A stretch of DNA of 64,000 nucleotides from Lateolabrax maculatus (GCA_031216445.1 CM062213.1:8028501-8092500); one strand, 5' to 3'; numbered from the stretch's first letter, positions 51,395 to 62,230 are shown. The notes: a model not told the origin generated them from the letters alone. Program-made: numbers and translations.

Positions 51395-51601
51395 ATGTTT
51401 GTTGCTGGGTTTGTGTTTATGAGATGCTGCTTGTGTTGTCCTGTTTGTTTACTCCTCCTGGTGGCCACGCTCTGTATCACAACACATCCTGACCTGTGTG
51501 AAGGCCTGCAGGACCGACACGGGCTGAACTCGAAGAAAAGTTACCATTTGAGCAGCAGTTTGTCATCTATTGAGGTTGACATGTCAGGTAGGATTGAATA
51601 G
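51395..51601 (+). other. Unrecognised short frame with signal-peptide-like start
   Basis: An ATG frame of 68 codons. The N-terminus MFVAGFVFMRCCLCCPVC continues into LLLLVATLC, a hydrophobic core typical of a signal peptide or membrane anchor, then a polar Ser-rich stretch. A donor-like TCAG|GTAGGA occurs at 51,587/51,588, so it could be a first exon. I recognise no family and see no downstream exon. A chance frame is the more likely explanation. Confidence 0.15.
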
Positions 51602-52496
51602 CTACTGCGGTGGCAACGTGGGATTAGTTTGTTGCATTCTTTAAAGGCTATATGGCATGTTTTCGGTATGAAGACTATGGACTAAAAGATGTGGATTATT
51701 TTGCATAAAGAGCTTGGCCAATAAAATTGCAAACTGTCCACAAGACAACTCAATTTATAATGAGCCCTCCAACAGCAAAGAATTTGAAACAGAAATTGTC
51801 CTTTTTTAAAAGGCAGGTATAGAAATTTAGGATAAACTCATTTGACAGTTTTTACAAGAAAATGGAAATTTTCACTACATTATAAATGACTAAGTTATTG
51901 ATATATTTTTTTTTAATGTTTTTTTTCTCAAAAGAAAAGGTCGTATTACATATTTTTCAGGTAAACATGATTTTAAACATGGAAATTTGGTGCAGCTCTG
52001 GTCAGTTCTTAGGTGAACCTGAATCTTTTGTTTTACCTGTACAGTATGACTTAACAGAGGAAACATCCAACCTTCCCTTATTATTTACAGTAGTTGCCTT
52101 GATTGGTTTTCCAAGGATAGCCTTTTCAGTGTGTGTTTGTGATATGTAATCTCATCTTGTTAGGGTGCAGGATGAGGGGACAAAAATTTAAAATATAATG
52201 CAAGCTCAAAATGACAGCAGTTGAATCAGCACCTCGCACACAGTCTAAACAAAACTGAAGCTTTAATGTAGTAGTTTTCACAGGGCTCCTGTATTTATTT
52301 GCATTATGCTGTGCAGGTGTTTGTATGTCTAACCCATGTAGGTATTTTACATTACTTTACTTACAGAGTTGGATGTAGTAAAACATAATTTTTTTAAATA
52401 ACTGTGAAAGGGCAGGCTAGTTCTTTCTTAGGCACTATAACATCTAAGAAAGTATTCAACTATAGTAACTAGTTTCAAGGTATTTATTCCATATAC

Positions 52497-52723
52497 CAGT
52501 AGCTCCCAACCTTTTAGCCTTATGACCCTTTAAAATGTCTGTTTGCAGCCCCTTGTCATAGGATGAATTATGTGAAGTAGTTGAGAGTAATTTTTCCTTT
52601 GCAACTGATATATTTCAAAAACTGCATAAGGTCTAAGAAGGTGAAATTAACCGGTCGTCATTTCGGGACACCAGAGATTTATCTTGTGACCCCTTTGGGG
52701 GTCTCACAAGTTGGGAACTACTG
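52497..52723. mobile_element. Small non-autonomous hAT element (MITE)
   Basis: A 227-base element with terminal inverted repeats: CAGTAGCTCCCAACCTTTT at the left and CACAAGTTGGGAACTACTG at the right. It is flanked by an 8-base direct duplication with one mismatch (CCATATAC at 52,489-52,496; CTATATAC at 52,724-52,731). TIR form and 8-bp duplication are hallmarks of the hAT superfamily. There is no coding capacity. It lies about 40 bases past the predicted foxp4 cleavage site. Confidence 0.82.
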
Positions 52724-52780
52724 CTATATACCTCTGGAGAAAAACAACAAGGACGCAGCGTAGGACAGTGTAATAAGTAT

Positions 52781-52786
52781 TTTATT
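52781..52786 (-). terminator. foxp4: Candidate foxp4 distal poly(A) signal
   Basis: AATAAA on the minus strand followed within 40 bases by CCTTGTTGTTTTTC, a GT/T-rich downstream element. The hAT element starts just beyond. Confidence 0.45.
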
Positions 52787-54745
52787 GCATTTTATAATGC
52801 CATTGTCAATAATTAGTACAGATTACATGCAACTAGACCTACTGTACAGTTTTTTTATTGTCTGCATGGACAGACACAAGAAGATTCAGGTTACAAATAC
52901 ACAGATATATGTGTGTGTTTTTATACAGCATGAAGGAAAGGGCAGTGACTGGCATTACATGGCTACCCGGGGTGGAGGGTCAGAGGGCTGGGCTCCACTG
53001 TCTGTCTAAAGCCACCACCCAGTCCCTGTCCCTGCCTCTTCCTCGGGTCACACTTTCAAATAACAAGAAACAGAACAAAAACCAAAGGATAAAGAGAGGT
53101 AAACAGGTAAACTGAAACTAAGAAACAATTCAGAGAGTCACTGCTGAAAATGTACACACATTCCTAAGGTTTAACCAGAGGAGAGCTGAAGTGGTAGTTC
53201 CATCGGATTCTGGCTGTCTACTTGATAATACCGTCAGGCAAAGCTCCACTTTGAGAGTCCCTTCCCCCTCACATGACACCTCAGAACTGTCCAATCACAC
53301 ATCAGGATTTGGGGTCCCTGTGTCCTTTGAGTCAGTCACCAGCCAATAGGATGCAGGTTGGTCCTATAACACCATTACGTGGATGTAAGAGAGATAACAG
53401 CTATCAGTAAAGGTGATCAGTGAAGTTGATGGAGAGTTTGGAAGTAGCTTGGTTTTTGTTTGGTTAAGGTTGTGGCATTGGTTTGGTTACAGTTTGGTTA
53501 CAGTTCAGGAGTTTGGACTAAGCAAATGGTTGCTTGCAATGCCTTTGGTGCATCTCTGAAAGCCATTCCACATTTTGGTATTGAGACTACGGAAGTGGAG
53601 GAGTATCAAAAATGCAACAGTGTCAGTCTTTGATCTGCCTCTGTGGGACTGGGAGATGAGGTTTGGGACTGGTCACCACTAGCAAGGTGTGTGGCTCAGA
53701 GACACCCCCATGGCGCCTGCAGATGATTGACAGCTCTGCGGGTCGGAGTTCAGCACAGGAATGACAGGGGTCAGGGGTCAGAGGGAGGGGTCACAGGGAG
53801 CTGGGACACATATTGGCACCTGAGAGGACCAACAGCAATACCTTTCTAGAGCTCCGCATTTTTTTAAAGCAAGAGAGGGGCTACATATTCTTACATTTTT
53901 TCCTCTTTCTCGTTTTCTTTTCGGAGGTTTTGGTCCTGTCTGTGAGAAAAAGTCCTTCTGAGGTATCAATACATAATGAAGTAACTTTTTAGTTTGTTTT
54001 CCTTTTGTTTTTTTTTTCTTTCCTTAAAAATGCATAAATGCAGTACAGAGACAAAAAAGTATCAAAATAGACCTAGCTAAGATAAATATACAAACAGGTG
54101 TTACCTAAACCACTGATCTAACTTTTATTCTTTTAATTTTTTAGAGATAATACACTTAAAAAATCAGCGTCCCAGACGTTTTATGAAGAACTGAAAGAGT
54201 GGAAACAAACAAAACAAAACTAATAAACCAAGATACCTGCAGCACTTAATATGATAAATACATATACTTCAGCATTAGCAGTACAGTATAGGAATCAGAG
54301 CTGAAAGCTTTACAATAGCTAAACAGGTGCAGAAAAAAAAAAGAGAAGAGAAAATCAAAGGACAAAATGGGAAAGAATGCCCTGGAGAGATAAGTCAAGC
54401 ATTAATATACAAGAATACATCATGTTATGCCAAGCTGGAGAAAGAACAGAAGTGTTACATGGCGACCTGTGAACAATCTACATCTTTATAAAACAGCTTT
54501 GTTTACAGGTGTACCTTAAAGCACAAGTCAGAGATCATCTATGTACTGTATGCAGCAGTTCCTCTTGGTTTGGATATTACTAGTAGTAGTGATGAGTTTC
54601 ATTAAGTGTGTGTTAGTCCTCTCAGTGTCTCTGTGAGTGTTTTGGTGAACTGGGTGCCGCTGTGTTGTTGGTCTTTGGATGTCTGGATGGTCAGAGCCTG
54701 TGTTGCACTAACCCATAGCCCTGCTTCTATGCTTCTGTTATACCC

Positions 54746-54751
<6 letters not shown>

Positions 54752-54780
<29 letters not shown>
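54752..54780. repeat. (GT)n microsatellite
   Basis: Perfect GT array inside the predicted foxp4 3' UTR, reading (CA)n in the transcript. Confidence 0.94.
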
Positions 54781-54781
<1 letters not shown>

Positions 54782-57778
54782 TGGCACTGATATATTCTGC
54801 CCAGCATTACCCCTGACAACCAGCTCTCTGCAACACCACATAGCCATAAACGGCCAGTTCCTCATTGGCTGAGATCATGAATATGCACATATACAGACAC
54901 AGCACAAGGTTGAGAGGCTGTTCACATAGCTCAGTGCTAATCAGGTTCAGGAATATGGTCAGTTTTACACAGCTGATAGAAAACCTTTCATATATAGTGA
55001 GCACTTCACAACACACTGTGAGACGTAGAGAGTGCTTTAGATGTAGTTTAAGGAGAGGTAGTCATTTTTAATTCCATGGAAAGTGAAAAGTCTCTATGTT
55101 TTTGGGCTCGAGCAGATGTGTTAGGGAGTCCGGATCACCAAATAGGATTTTTTTTTTTTTTGTCAGACATACAGTAAGTGTAACAACAATTTTGGCATTC
55201 ATCATTATCATCAAGGAAGAATGGAGAAAAAAAATATTTAAGAGAGTTCAGTCTCCCATTGGCTATGTGTTGAACTGTTTTGAAAAGGAGGTAGTGTTAT
55301 TTTTGGTTTTTATCTCATTTCAAGATGCCTGTCTGCCACTTTGTACTTTGTTAGAAATCAGTCTCTAATGTGACAGGAAACAGTCCTGTTTGAACACAAA
55401 GTCATCAGAAAGGTTCTTTCATTAAATAAGAAAACTTGTTTGAAGTGCAAGAGATAGTTTGAGAAAAAGTATGAAAATATGAACCCAACTTTTAATTACA
55501 TGATGTCCCTTGGTTGTTTTCCTCTTACATTGGTATATTTATTGTTTTCAGTTGTTCCCTCTTTATTGTTATATATATGTTTTTGGAATAACTCCTCCCT
55601 GTCCAAAGATGTCACTTACAGTACACTTCCTCTTCCTGCAAATACTAGATACAGATCAAGAGGCTATGTTTTTTTCCTAGATAGAAAAACTCCAAATGTT
55701 TGTTACGACAGCACCAGAAAAAGTATCCTGTAAAGCCAGGTTGATTTGACAGAGCCAAATATATTCATTCTGTACTTAAACTCTCTTTGTTGTTGGCATC
55801 TCAGGTTGTAAAGGTACATAATGTTGTGTTCAAATTCCTCACAAGTGCCTAATTTTTAGGCCTGCTCATACAGTAGTAGGGCCAGTCCTAGCATTGTGTT
55901 TGGAACACAGTTTAGCCTGAGCGTGGGAGAGACAGGGTTTCACCTCTAAGTGCTTTTTTCTTTTCTCTTTCTTTTTGTTTTTCAGAGGAACTGTGCGAGG
56001 TTTGTTAATACTAGTTTTTGGCCTCATACCTAATGTGAGTCATTCGTAACCACTTATCATGTAAAAGCTTTGATGTCTCCAAATTCTAGTTTGCTTTACA
56101 CACTTTGGTTTTAGGAATGGTCAGCACTGTAAGTCATATATAATTTCAACATAATAGTTATATGAATACAATAAGAAGAATTCAAACTCCTGGTTTGTTG
56201 TCTTTTGGCCAATTCTTTAAGAAGAAAAAAAAAGAAACTCAAAAAGGGCAAAATAAACTACAGGGTTTTTGGTTTACTACATATTTCTTTGGTAACCTGT
56301 AACAAAAATAAAATGGGAATAAGCAGATAATAGATTAAAATAAATGTTAAATTTGGTATGGCACTGTAGAGAAAAAGTAATGCTTTTATGCTCACGGAAA
56401 ACAAACAAAAATCTCACGTGCTATTCCTTTAACACAAACTCACACAGTGAATTGCAGATAGCTTCTACACAGTAACTATTACAACCATAGAGCTTTGAAT
56501 CGAAGCTGAGCAGAGTTGCCACATTTGGTGTCCCACAGAAAGAATTCCCCCTTATTTGTTTATCAATTTGGACACAGTTCCAGGCAGAACCTTTGTGGGA
56601 TGAGGTATTCTCTGACTGCAGTAATAATATATATATTTTTAAAGCATTACTGATATTTCTCAACTAAATACACAACCAAAAACAAGTGAATGAGAGAGAA
56701 ATAATAAAAAAAAGATTCAGCTGTTAAATAATGGGTCTGGATAATGGCAACTTTAAGTGCTATTTCCAAATTTCTTGCCTGCTACACTTGGGACAGAAAG
56801 GGAAAGGGGCAGTGGGGGTCAGGTATCACAAATTGGGACAATACTGCGCTTTCTTTTTTTTTTTTTTTTGCCAATACTCATTTGGAATGGTGTGAACAGC
56901 CAGAGTAAATCAAACAAATTACAATACAAAAACAAAAACAGCATCCTTAGAAAAGGTACGTCAAAACAGAACGCCACCGTGGAAATATTGATCCTCAAAA
57001 ATAAACAATGATAATAACATCAAATAAAAAAAGGAAATGACAAAAGCTACCACACTTTTTTTTCTTGTTATATTCCATAATCATCAACAGTTTTCTTTTT
57101 TAGTCACAATATTTCTGTAGACGCTTCCTCCCTCATTTCTCTCTGCTTCCCCTCTTTTCGCCTCGTTCTCAAAGTGTTCCAAGCTCATCCCTCCATCCGC
57201 AGACGGAGGAGAGGAGAAGGACAGCACCGAATGGTCCTATTCCTGCAGTCTTTTTGGGTGGATGGGAAGGGATGAAGGTGGGGTCTTTTTTTTATCTCAC
57301 TTAGAAGCAAAGAGTTTAAAAGATGTCCGTCACTAAGTGTCTTGCTGGGGGCAGAAGTATGGACAGGGACCAGGACCACGCCTCTGTTGGGTCAGCCTGT
57401 TGGGTCTGTGGGCTCACACACGTACGTGGAGACAGGAGCACTGCTGGAGGTAATCTTTGAAAGCACTCTTCCTTCCCTCCCATCTTGAAGCCCAACAGTT
57501 TCATTTCAATCAAATCAAGGAAAATGAAAAAGTAAGTGATTGACTCAAAGAGGGGGAAGAAGGAGAGGTATACTGCACAGCCCCTGGTGACTGCTCCAAA
57601 TCTATATACACATGATCCTGTGTGTGTGTGTGGCTTGCCAGGCAGCCCGAGACAACAGGGAGGAGGGTGTATGCAGAGTGGTGGGCCGAGGAGGAGAGTG
57701 GGTGTCCAAACCTCTAGGGGTCTCTACACAGAGGCTGATTTGACCAGGGAAGATGATGAGACGTGGTTTGACAAGTGA

Positions 57779-57779
57779 C

Positions 57780-57811
<32 letters not shown>

Positions 57812-57835
57812 CGTGCGTGCGTGTTTGTGTGAGTG
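57779..57835. repeat. (GT)n microsatellite
   Basis: GT array with GC interruptions about 310 bases downstream of the foxp4 stop. It reads (CA)n in the 3' UTR. Confidence 0.93.
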
Positions 57836-58142
57836 TGTATGCATTGAGTGGTGTTACACCTCTGAGCCAAGTGTTGGAAAAGACACACATGGAGGTAAAG
57901 CAGTGCTCCACAGTCTTGTTTTTGCGTCTGAAAGTAACGGAGGTCATCTAACCCTGTTTGGAGTTTCTCAATGTCGTCCTTGGTTGCTTGCATTTTCTTA
58001 AAAACAAAAAAAAAAAAAAACATTCTCTTTCTTCTCTCTTTTCTCTTAAGTGTACTGTAGCTATCTTCCTCTTCACACTGACGAGAGGGCTCAGGGATTG
58101 ATCTCGCTATGTCTCGTCCCTCTGGTCCACCTCGGATCTGTC

Positions 58143-58290
58143 CTACTCCAGCTCCTCGGTGGGAAGATCCTCCTCCAGGTCGCGCTCGTCGCTTGGCAAT
58201 GGCAGGCTGTGTGTGACACCGGCCAGGAGGGATACTGGCCGACTGTCCTCCTCCAACTCAGTGGGCTCCTCCTTCACATGCACCGGGTGG
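58143..58290 (-). CDS. foxp4: foxp4 last exon: acidic C-terminus
   Basis: Codes the final 48 residues and a TAG stop. It begins (S)HPVHVKEEPTELEED, the motif shared by FOXP1, FOXP2 and FOXP4. VKEE is a psi-K-x-E sumoylation consensus; FOXP proteins are known to be sumoylated near here. It ends in an acidic tail, DERDLEEDLPTEELE, close to mammalian FOXP4 (DRDLEEELPGEELS as I recall it) and unlike the FOXP1 and FOXP2 tails. The acceptor is CTCTCTCCTCCAG. The incoming AG plus C makes Ser. FOXP4 is a nuclear repressor that dimerises with FOXP1/2 and acts in lung, gut and neural development. Confidence 0.96.
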
Positions 58291-59079
58291 CTGGAGGAGA
58301 GAGCAACCAGCTGTTAGCGAGGGGAGGGGTAGAGTTTTAAAGGCAGATGCCAATAGCAGAATTTCTGATGCCAAATATTTTCTGGCACATTCAACAAAAC
58401 ACATCAAAATGTATTTTTCCTCTTATCTAGAGCGCTGTCCAGGTAGTTTGTTGTTGCTTTTGGAAATATGTCTACAGTCCCTTGAATACAGTTGAGGCAA
58501 CCAAAGCACAAAAAACATACTGGTGTTGTACTGGATTCAGTTGGTGAGACAGAAAATAGTCGACGTCTGTGGATTTTCTGTGCAAATGTGTTATTATGTC
58601 TGGAAAATGCACCAAAAAACCTGGCATAATAGATAATAAGAAACCATTTTTTATTTTGCGTGAATTTTTTATAATCTAAAATTAAACCATTAGTGGTAAA
58701 AAAATCCCAAGTTTTATTACTGTATTTTAAGTGGAAAGCCTCAGAAAAAAAGCTCCTACAACCGGTACTGACATTCTTGAATTTGGGAGGAAGGTTTCCT
58801 TTGATTTCTTAGATTGCCCAGTTATGTAAAATTATCTCACACTAAACTAAAATTATTTCTCTTGTCAGCCATTTTTTTCAAAAAAGATGATCATATTGAT
58901 ATAAGTATCACCATTATATAAACGGAACACAACATTGTTTGCTGATAAAAATGCAATTGACTGACTCATGTCAACACAGTAAATGTAAAAATGCTCATCG
59001 AAGGGGAATAGTGTTAAAGCATTCTTGTGTTGTCAGCTTGCACCTTTTATGTTTTATCTTAATGTATGTCCATGCGTAC
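58291..59079 (-). other. foxp4: foxp4 intron before last exon
   Basis: A 789-base GT-AG intron (donor ACAG|GTACGC). AT-rich, with no repeat or extra exon seen. Confidence 0.88.
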
Positions 59080-59252
59080 CTGTACTGTTGAGGGCTGAGC
59101 GTGGGGCTGCAGCTCCCGTTGCTGTTGACCTGCTCCACAGTGGAGCTGACATCATCGTGGCCCACATGCAGCATGTTGAGGCTGGCCGCAGACGGAGAGG
59201 TCAGCAGGGAAGGGCTGTTCAGCAGGGACAGACTGCTCTCTGCCAGAGCCGC
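59080..59252 (-). CDS. foxp4: foxp4 exon, post-forkhead linker
   Basis: A 173-base exon coding 57 residues plus two bases. It starts AALAESSLSLLNSPSLLT, matching the AALAESS motif of FOXP2/FOXP4, continues through NMLHVGHDDVSSTVEQV and ends NSNGSCSPTLSPQQY. The HDDV...SNGS..SP order matches mammalian FOXP4. The region is flexible and carries repression activity in the family. Its acceptor is TGTGCGTAG, directly preceded by (TG)n rather than a pyrimidine tract. Confidence 0.94.
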
Positions 59253-59257
59253 CTACG

Positions 59258-59283
59258 CACACACACACACACACACACACACA
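59258..59283. repeat. (CA)n at a foxp4 acceptor ((UG)n in the transcript)
   Basis: Perfect array starting 6 bases from the exon edge. It occupies the position normally held by the polypyrimidine tract. Confidence 0.95.
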
Positions 59284-60285
59284 GAGTTGTCCAGTCACTT
59301 TAAATAGGAGCTGGGTTACATTGAATTGTTTTATTTTCTAAAAATATGCTGTATCAAATTAAAGAAGCTAAATAATAATGGCTAAAGGGGTATGTGACGT
59401 AATAAAATGATGCATCTATCACGACCAGATATGTTGAACACTCTGCTTGACTTTAATATGTGTTTCTAAGTTAATTTGATACATAACAACATGTAAAACA
59501 CAGTATAATAATGGAAGATGGAGAATTTTTCTTTATGTACTGATGAGAGCTCTTCCATATGGAGCACAATTGAATCCACTAACTTGCTACCAAACTTGAC
59601 AAACCACTAGGGGGCACTTATATACAGTACTTTCCCTATCATGGCTTGTGCTTGTACATTTAAGTCCCTGTCCTAAGTGTGTGTGTGTGTGTTCACATAA
59701 AGGTCTCAACAGGATTGTTGTGAGCCTGAGCCACAACCTCAACTTTAACACACACACAAACACTGTGAAACATCAATGTCTGCAGAAGAGAAAACAACTG
59801 AGCCAACAGGGGCAGCTTCTGTCACTGCTCCAAAACGCTCACATCCAGCTGTTTGTAGCTGAGACCAGTTGGACACTGGTGAGTGAGAGACTCACCCCAC
59901 CTCCCCTCTCACACAGGGGAAAAAAAAAGACAAAAGGAGGGGAATTCTCACTGGCTCAGAGATGGATTTTCTGGGACAGGCGATAATTTTATGCAGTAAC
60001 CTTAATTGACAACTACTTGACGCTATAAATCATCTCAGTCGCAAAATTGCATGTGTGTGTGGCTTCGGTGTGTATGTCTGCGTAGGAGTGGAGAGATGGG
60101 TCGAGTGTGTTTTTGTGTGTGCGCGGAGGTGGGGGTGGCACATGTGTGAGAAAGTGAGGTGGGAGGTGAGAGTGTGTGTTGGTGTGGGAGGAGGAGGGAG
60201 GTGGTATGAACGTCGTTAGGGAATCTGCTAATTATAAGAGGGAATTGATATTAGTGCCCTTGATTGCGATTGGCTGCTAGGCTGC

Positions 60286-60301
60286 TGTGTGTGTGTGTAC
60301 G

Positions 60302-60332
<31 letters not shown>

Positions 60333-60394
60333 TTGAGGGTGTGTGTGAGTGTATGTGTGTGTGTGTGCGTGTAAGAGAGAGAGAGAGAGAGAGA
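60286..60394. repeat. (GT)n-(GA)n microsatellite
   Basis: A GT array with several interruptions followed by a GA array, ending about 30 bases beyond the donor of the 67-base exon. The transcript reads (UC)n then (AC)n just inside the intron. Confidence 0.94.
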
Positions 60395-60422
60395 AATGGG
60401 GGAAGGACAGGGCTTTCCTTAC

Positions 60423-60489
60423 CTGGTAGCTGGCGTTTAGGGATCCAAAGCCCAGGCCTGAAATCATGTTTTTCACCAGAGTAGGACTT
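60423..60489 (-). CDS. foxp4: foxp4 67-base exon
   Basis: Codes 22 residues after a shared Gly codon: SPTLVKNMISGLGFGSLN then ASYQ. This is nearly identical to mammalian FOXP4 (…MISGLGYGALNASYQ) and distinct from FOXP1 and FOXP2, so it settles the paralogue. It lies just C-terminal to the forkhead domain. The acceptor is (TG)nTGCAG, with a GT repeat where the pyrimidine tract should be. The donor is a good CCAG|GTAAGG. Length is not a multiple of three, so skipping this exon alone would shift the frame. Confidence 0.96.

Positions 60490-60491
<2 letters not shown>

Positions 60492-60520
<29 letters not shown>
60492..60520. repeat. (CA)n at a foxp4 acceptor ((UG)n in the transcript)
   Basis: Perfect array that begins within 3 bases of the exon edge. 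A CT-rich stretch lies only upstream of the UG run on the transcript. Confidence 0.95.
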
Positions 60521-60522
<2 letters not shown>

Positions 60523-61001
60523 GAGAGAGAGAAAGAGGGGTGAGAATCACAGATTGAGCACATATGTGAAAAGATGTCACCTCAGCCAAAGCACTCTGAC
60601 AAATCTCACAAATATGTTTGTTACAAGTAGAAACATATCCAGACTGTAAACAGATGCTAAAACACACACACATATGAAAGTGCCTAATATCTGGCGTGCA
60701 GGTGTGTGTGTGCCTGTGTGTGTGTGAGTGTAATTATCCCTGGTTTCTCTGGCGGTTGGAGAGAACATCTGTTTACATACGCTAACAAGGTTTTTTCCTC
60801 TCCTGCATCTCACACAGCTGCTTACTAATGGTGTCGACAAACAGGGAAAAACACACACGCATACAGTACAGTAGGTTCACGATTAGCCGGCAGTCCTTTT
60901 TTTTTTATTTGATTGCTGAGTTGGCCTCTTAGGCAATCATAGTGCCAGCACCCATAAGCTCACACTCACATCAACCTCAACGGCGCACCAAGAAAACAAA
61001 T

Positions 61002-61002
<1 letters not shown>

Positions 61003-61034
<32 letters not shown>
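61003..61034. repeat. (GT)n near a foxp4 donor ((CA)n in the transcript)
   Basis: Perfect array starting at intron position +10 downstream of the forkhead exon. CA-rich intronic arrays near donors are known binding sites for hnRNP L. Confidence 0.95.
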
Positions 61035-61037
<3 letters not shown>

Positions 61038-61043
61038 ACTTAC

Positions 61044-61165
61044 CCGGTCATCTTTGGTGGTCTCCTCTTTTGGTATTCAACTTCATCCACAGTCCACACG
61101 GCCCCTTTCACGTTCTCAACGCGAACAAAACACTTGTGCAGACTCAGGTTGTGGCGCACAGCATT
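61044..61165 (-). CDS. foxp4: foxp4 forkhead exon, second half of the domain
   Basis: A 122-base exon coding 40 residues plus two bases. It begins NAVRHNLSLHKCFVRVEN, the recognition helix H3 that enters the DNA major groove (Asn-x-x-Arg-His), then GAVWTVDEVEYQKRRPPKM with the wing and basic tail. RPPKMTG is the FOXP4 form (FOXP2 has RSQKITG and FOXP1 RPQKISG, as I recall). The forkhead of FOXP proteins also domain-swaps. The exon starts in phase 0 at the usual TWK/NAV junction. The acceptor is GATCTTTTCCCAG and the donor CCGG|GTAAGT. The first half of the domain, zinc finger and leucine zipper are outside the window. Confidence 0.97.
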
Positions 61166-61899
61166 CTGGGAAAAGATCAGTCAACAATTCCTTTAGCATG
61201 GGCATTTTATTTAATTTATTATTTAATATTTAATTAGTTTTCACATTTTATTTTACTGTCTGTACAGAAATCTTGTTAATTGTGCCTTAAAATTAGTCTG
61301 GCTTGTAGCAGAGAAAAACACCTGAAAACAACCATGCAAAGGATGCATGAAATAATTGCAAAAGGCATTCTGACCCAAATCTGTGAAGTGACATGTAGAG
61401 TATTTTACTTTTTCACTGATGTCTCCTGTTAATTTCAGAAATTTCCTAGTTTCTATTGTCCTAGCCACACATCTTAAATTGCCATGATATTCCACGACTT
61501 CCATGACGTTCCAGCTGGAAATGTGTCCTTAAAGAGTAACTCAACACTAGCTGAAATTGTTATTTTTGTTCCTTTACTTGAAGTTCCTCCCTAGCTGGAG
61601 GTAGGAACACTCACTCGGGGTGTGTTCAGTACAAACAGTTACTTTTTAAGAAGTGTGACCTGAGGATAATAGTCCTTTTTTACCCATCACTTTTTATACC
61701 CACAGTATAAATATATGCAGCTCCATGTACAGTGCTAATACAAAGTAACAGTTCTCTAGTAGTGTTATTTTATCTCAAATTTTTTCTAATCAGTCATCAT
61801 CAGCACACACACAGAAACACACACACACATCCACAGGCACTCAGACAGGCAAGCAGGCAGGCACACCGCTATCTTCGTCTCACCCCCCCAGGGACAGGC

Positions 61900-62060
61900 C
61901 TTCCTTTTCATCTGCTATTTGTAGTTTGTTCATGCCCAATTTCATTACCAATTTTAATTCGTCTATAATTAAATCCTGCATATTCTCTCTGACACGCTGT
62001 TCTAAGCCGAGAGGGAGGGACAGGCCAGGCATGCATCACTCCTCGCCGTAATTACACACG
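61900..62060. promoter_or_regulatory. Candidate conserved non-coding element in foxp4 intron
   Basis: Single-copy-looking block with CATTACCAATTTTAATTCG, CTATAATTAAATCCTGCAT and CGCCGTAATTACAC words and no coding frame. Enhancer identity is inferred from composition. Confidence 0.33.
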
Positions 62061-62227
62061 CAGATACACACACACGCACGCACACACATACAAACACACA
62101 CACGTAATTACACAAGCCATAATCAGCGGAGGAACCCTTTCTCCCCCGCATCCCCTCAACCCCCGAGCCGTGATGCTAAGTTTTGTAAATGAGTCTGACC
62201 CCAATCTGCGCCCGCCACCCTGACAGT

Positions 62228-62230
<3 letters not shown>

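Larger units (their letters stand above)
44151..52764. other. Spacer between foxp4 and mdfi
   Basis: About 8.6 kb with no defended gene. It contains repeats (46,675; 47,645-48,075; 49,665-49,850; 52,497-52,723), CT/GA microsatellites at 48,777-49,097 and two exon-like short frames of unknown value (48,555-48,620 and 51,395-51,601, both plus strand). A 195-codon ATG frame on the minus strand at 50,272-50,859 passes through CA/GT DNA and shows no family features. Confidence 0.55.
52765..58142 (-). other. foxp4: foxp4 3' UTR (predicted)
   Basis: About 5.4 kb between the foxp4 stop and the best-supported poly(A) signal. It is AT/T-rich, with one GT array at 54,752-54,780. Several earlier AATAAA words on the minus strand (for example at 54,129-54,124 and 55,567-55,562) could give shorter forms. 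Open frames here carry no recognisable domain. Confidence 0.5.
59253..60422 (-). other. foxp4: foxp4 intron with (UG)n at the 3' splice site
   Basis: A 1,170-base intron (donor CCAG|GTAAGG, acceptor GCGTAG). A (CA)n array at 59,258-59,283 on the plus strand reads (UG)n immediately before the acceptor. A GT/GA array lies at 60,286-60,394 near the donor end. Confidence 0.88.
60490..61043 (-). other. foxp4: foxp4 intron after the forkhead exon
   Basis: A short (554-base) GT-AG intron with dinucleotide arrays at both ends. The transcript has (CA)n starting 10 bases after the donor and (UG)n right before the acceptor. Confidence 0.9.

Noticed and set aside
58050..58340. Plus-strand frame over the foxp4 last exon
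   Set aside because: Antisense shadow of the foxp4 C-terminus.
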